From UBA5287 sp041672395 (lineage in GTDB: Bacteria; Bacteroidota; Bacteroidia; Bacteroidales; Dysgonomonadaceae): a stretch of 9,666 nt of DNA. A program made the translations under genes and the position numbers. How positions within the stretch are numbered: the first letter of the stretch is position 1; each line of letters starts with the position of its first letter. This document shows, one piece after another, positions 7,955 to 9,666 of this stretch. Where the stretch lies: assembly GCA_041672395.1 (NCBI GenBank), contig JBAYZS010000072.1:1-9666 (forward strand), in the 5' to 3' direction. The notes below the pieces were generated by a model, which was not told the DNA's origin, did not search any database, and worked only from the letters and a program-made list of their open reading frames with translations.

Positions 7955-9666
7955 ATGAGAGTCAATTTTAGTATAAAAAGTTTACATAAATATCTCCTTA
8001 AAAACTTCATTCCTGTTTTTATCATGACGTTTGTCATATGCCTTTTTTTGGTGTTGATGCAATTCGTCTGGAAATATGTAGCAGATATGGTTGGTAAAGG
8101 ATTGGGTATTGACGTACTTGGTGAATTGTTTTTTTACGCAGCACTGAACTTTATTCCTTTGGCATTACCGCTTTCTATACTGTTGGCGTCGTTGATGACG
8201 TTTGGTAATATGGGGGAAAACCTTGAACTACTGTCGATTAAAGCAGCTGGTATTTCATTGATTAAGTTGATGAAACCACTGATTGTGTTAATTGGACTAA
8301 TTAGTATAGGGGCATTCTTTTTCCAGAATAATGCAATGCCTACAATTCAGACTAAATTCTATACGCTATTATACTCTGTTAGAACTGCTTCGCCAGAACT
8401 AGAAATTCCTGAAGGTACGTTTTATAAGGAACTTGAAGGTTACAATTTGTATGTGGACAAGAAGAACCGCGAAACGGGTATGATGTACGATGTGTTCATT
8501 TATGATGTAACGAAAGGCAACATTAACGATATGGGCATAATCGTTTGTGACTCAGCGGAAATGATGTCGACCGATGACAAATTGTCGATTGTCTTTAATA
8601 TATACAATGGACAGCAATTTCAGAATTTCCAGCAGGGAGGGGGCATTAGTCAGAATAAAGGAAAATTTATGCCTTATGCGCGTGAAATGTTTAAGCAAAA
8701 ACAACTTGTTATTCCTTTCGATGCTAATTTTAATAAGTGGGATGAGTCTGTGATTCAGGGTAATACATCTAGTGGGTATGTTTCAAAAAATGTGAATGAA
8801 TTGTCGTTTTCGATTGATTCCATGAAGCAGGTCATTGATAGTGTGAACCTGATTGACAGAAAGAATATGCTGGAATATTCATATTTATCGTTCAGAAATA
8901 ATTATCCTGAAAAAGATATTGATAGCATAATCGCTGAATCTCAAACCGTTGATGTCTCATCTTTAGATACTATTTTTGAATCGCAAGAGCTTAATGTTAA
9001 GCAGACTGTTTTGCAGAATGCTGTTGTGAAAGCTGAGAATAACAGCAATGATTATTTGTTTCGTTCATTGTCGAAAGTTAGCACTCAGAAAGCAGTTAAC
9101 AGGTACTGGATAGAATTGCATAGAAAATTTACACTGTCGTTTGCATGTCTTATCTTTTTCTTTATTGGAGCACCTTTAGGTTCCATTGTGCGAAAAGGGG
9201 GATTGGGTATGCCTATTGTAATATCGGTAGTCTTGTTTATTATATACTATATCCTTGATAATGTGGGGTATAAAATGGCACGTGATGGGGTGTGGATTCA
9301 TTGGTTTGGCTCTTGGTTCAGCTCTATGGTATTATTGCCGTTAGGAATATTCTTAACAAACAGGGCTATGAATGATGCACCTATTATGAATGGTGACACA
9401 TATATTGCTTTTTTCAAGAAATTGTTTCTTGTCAGGGATAAACGGAATTATCCTCAAAAAGAGGTGATTATAGAAGAACCAAATGTAGAAAGGGTAATTG
9501 CAAATATCGATAATCTTTCGGATCAAGTTGATGAACATCTCCATATTTACAGCAAACTGGGTTACAAAACCTATTGGATGGATGATGTTTATGATACGAA
9601 ACTTTTTGCAATCAAAAATAGTTTAGAGAATATGCTTAATGAGTTATCCAATTCACGAAAACGACA
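7955..9666 (+). CDS. LptF/LptG-family permease (3'-truncated by window edge)
   Basis: LptF and LptG are the inner-membrane halves of the LptB2FG transporter, which pulls lipopolysaccharide from the inner membrane and passes it to the periplasmic bridge. The frame is open for 570 codons to the right edge. The start MRVNFSIKSLHKYLLKNF leads into hydrophobic segments at about 18-38, 55-80 and 102-120, with the typical IPLALPLSILLASLMTFG and ENLELLSIKAAGIS stretches. A long periplasmic part covers about 123-388. Three more segments follow at about 392-412 (SFACLIFFFIGAPLGSIVRKGG), 416-435 and 446-464. A cytoplasmic tail of more than 100 residues then runs off the window. E. coli LptF and LptG are about 360 residues; the extra length lies in the periplasmic insert and the tail, as I recall for Bacteroidota members. 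Which of LptF or LptG it is cannot be decided here. An in-frame ATG at 7943 is followed by TAA two codons later, so ATG 7955 is the start. Confidence 0.92.
   Translation, partial: MRVNFSIKSLHKYLLKNFIPVFIMTFVICLFLVLMQFVWKYVADMVGKGLGIDVLGELFFYAALNFIPLALPLSILLASLMTFGNMGENLELLSIKAAGISLIKLMKPLIVLIGLISIGAFFFQNNAMPTIQTKFYTLLYSVRTASPELEIPEGTFYKELEGYNLYVDKKNRETGMMYDVFIYDVTKGNINDMGIIVCDSAEMMSTDDKLSIVFNIYNGQQFQNFQQGGGISQNKGKFMPYAREMFKQKQLVIPFDANFNKWDESVIQGNTSSGYVSKNVNELSFSIDSMKQVIDSVNLIDRKNMLEYSYLSFRNNYPEKDIDSIIAESQTVDVSSLDTIFESQELNVKQTVLQNAVVKAENNSNDYLFRSLSKVSTQKAVNRYWIELHRKFTLSFACLIFFFIGAPLGSIVRKGGLGMPIVISVVLFIIYYILDNVGYKMARDGVWIHWFGSWFSSMVLLPLGIFLTNRAMNDAPIMNGDTYIAFFKKLFLVRDKRNYPQKEVIIEEPNVERVIANIDNLSDQVDEHLHIYSKLGYKTYWMDDVYDTKLFAIKNSLENMLNELSNSRKR

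Noticed and set aside
9353..9544. 63-codon open frame on the - strand
   Set aside because: It is antisense to the LptF/LptG-like coding region, which is continuous and matches its family; no independent support.

Overview
The window looks like chromosomal DNA of a Bacteroidota bacterium, most likely order Bacteroidales. The DNA is AT-rich. It carries a SusC/SusD outer-membrane pair, a Bacteroidota-type fused NagB-like/PIG-L protein, a START-like small protein and a long LptF/LptG permease. Two upstream regions carry the Bacteroidota -7 element TAnnTTTG. Start codons lack convincing Shine-Dalgarno sequences, and every visible gene end uses TAA. All genes are on the + strand.

Layout: (1) nt 1-1706 is the 3' part of a gene for a NagB-like (glucosamine-6-phosphate deaminase fold) protein fused to a PIG-L/LmbE deacetylase domain; it enters from the left edge and ends at a strong hairpin terminator (1728-1763). 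(2) nt 1764-1931 is an AT-rich leader with a short inverted repeat. (3) nt 1932-5420 is a SusC/RagA-type TonB-dependent transporter gene interrupted by one in-frame TAA at 2907-2909; the frame is the same on both sides and otherwise intact. (4) nt 5440-7284 is an intact SusD-like surface lipoprotein, 19 bp behind SusC, followed by a 14-bp hairpin (7310-7343). (5) nt 7422-7805 encodes a START-like (SRPBCC fold) protein with a -7 box only 4 nt before its ATG. (6) nt 7955-9666 is an LptF/LptG-family permease with its own -7 box; it runs off the right edge.

Functionally, SusC and SusD normally form one outer-membrane uptake complex: SusC is the TonB-driven barrel and SusD the substrate-binding lid. 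The internal stop would disable the barrel unless it is read through or is a sequence error. The substrate cannot be read from this window. The upstream fusion protein suggests amino-sugar metabolism, but a terminator separates it from the susCD pair. The START-like protein and the permease look like housekeeping genes unrelated to the uptake locus.

I found no tRNA, rRNA, CRISPR array, insertion sequence or integrase, and no gene-free stretch above 300 bases. The points most worth a second look are the lone in-frame stop in the susC-like gene, the loss of NagB catalytic residues beside an intact deacetylase site, and the very short promoter-to-ATG distance of the START-like gene. I see no clear evidence of a wholly new system.
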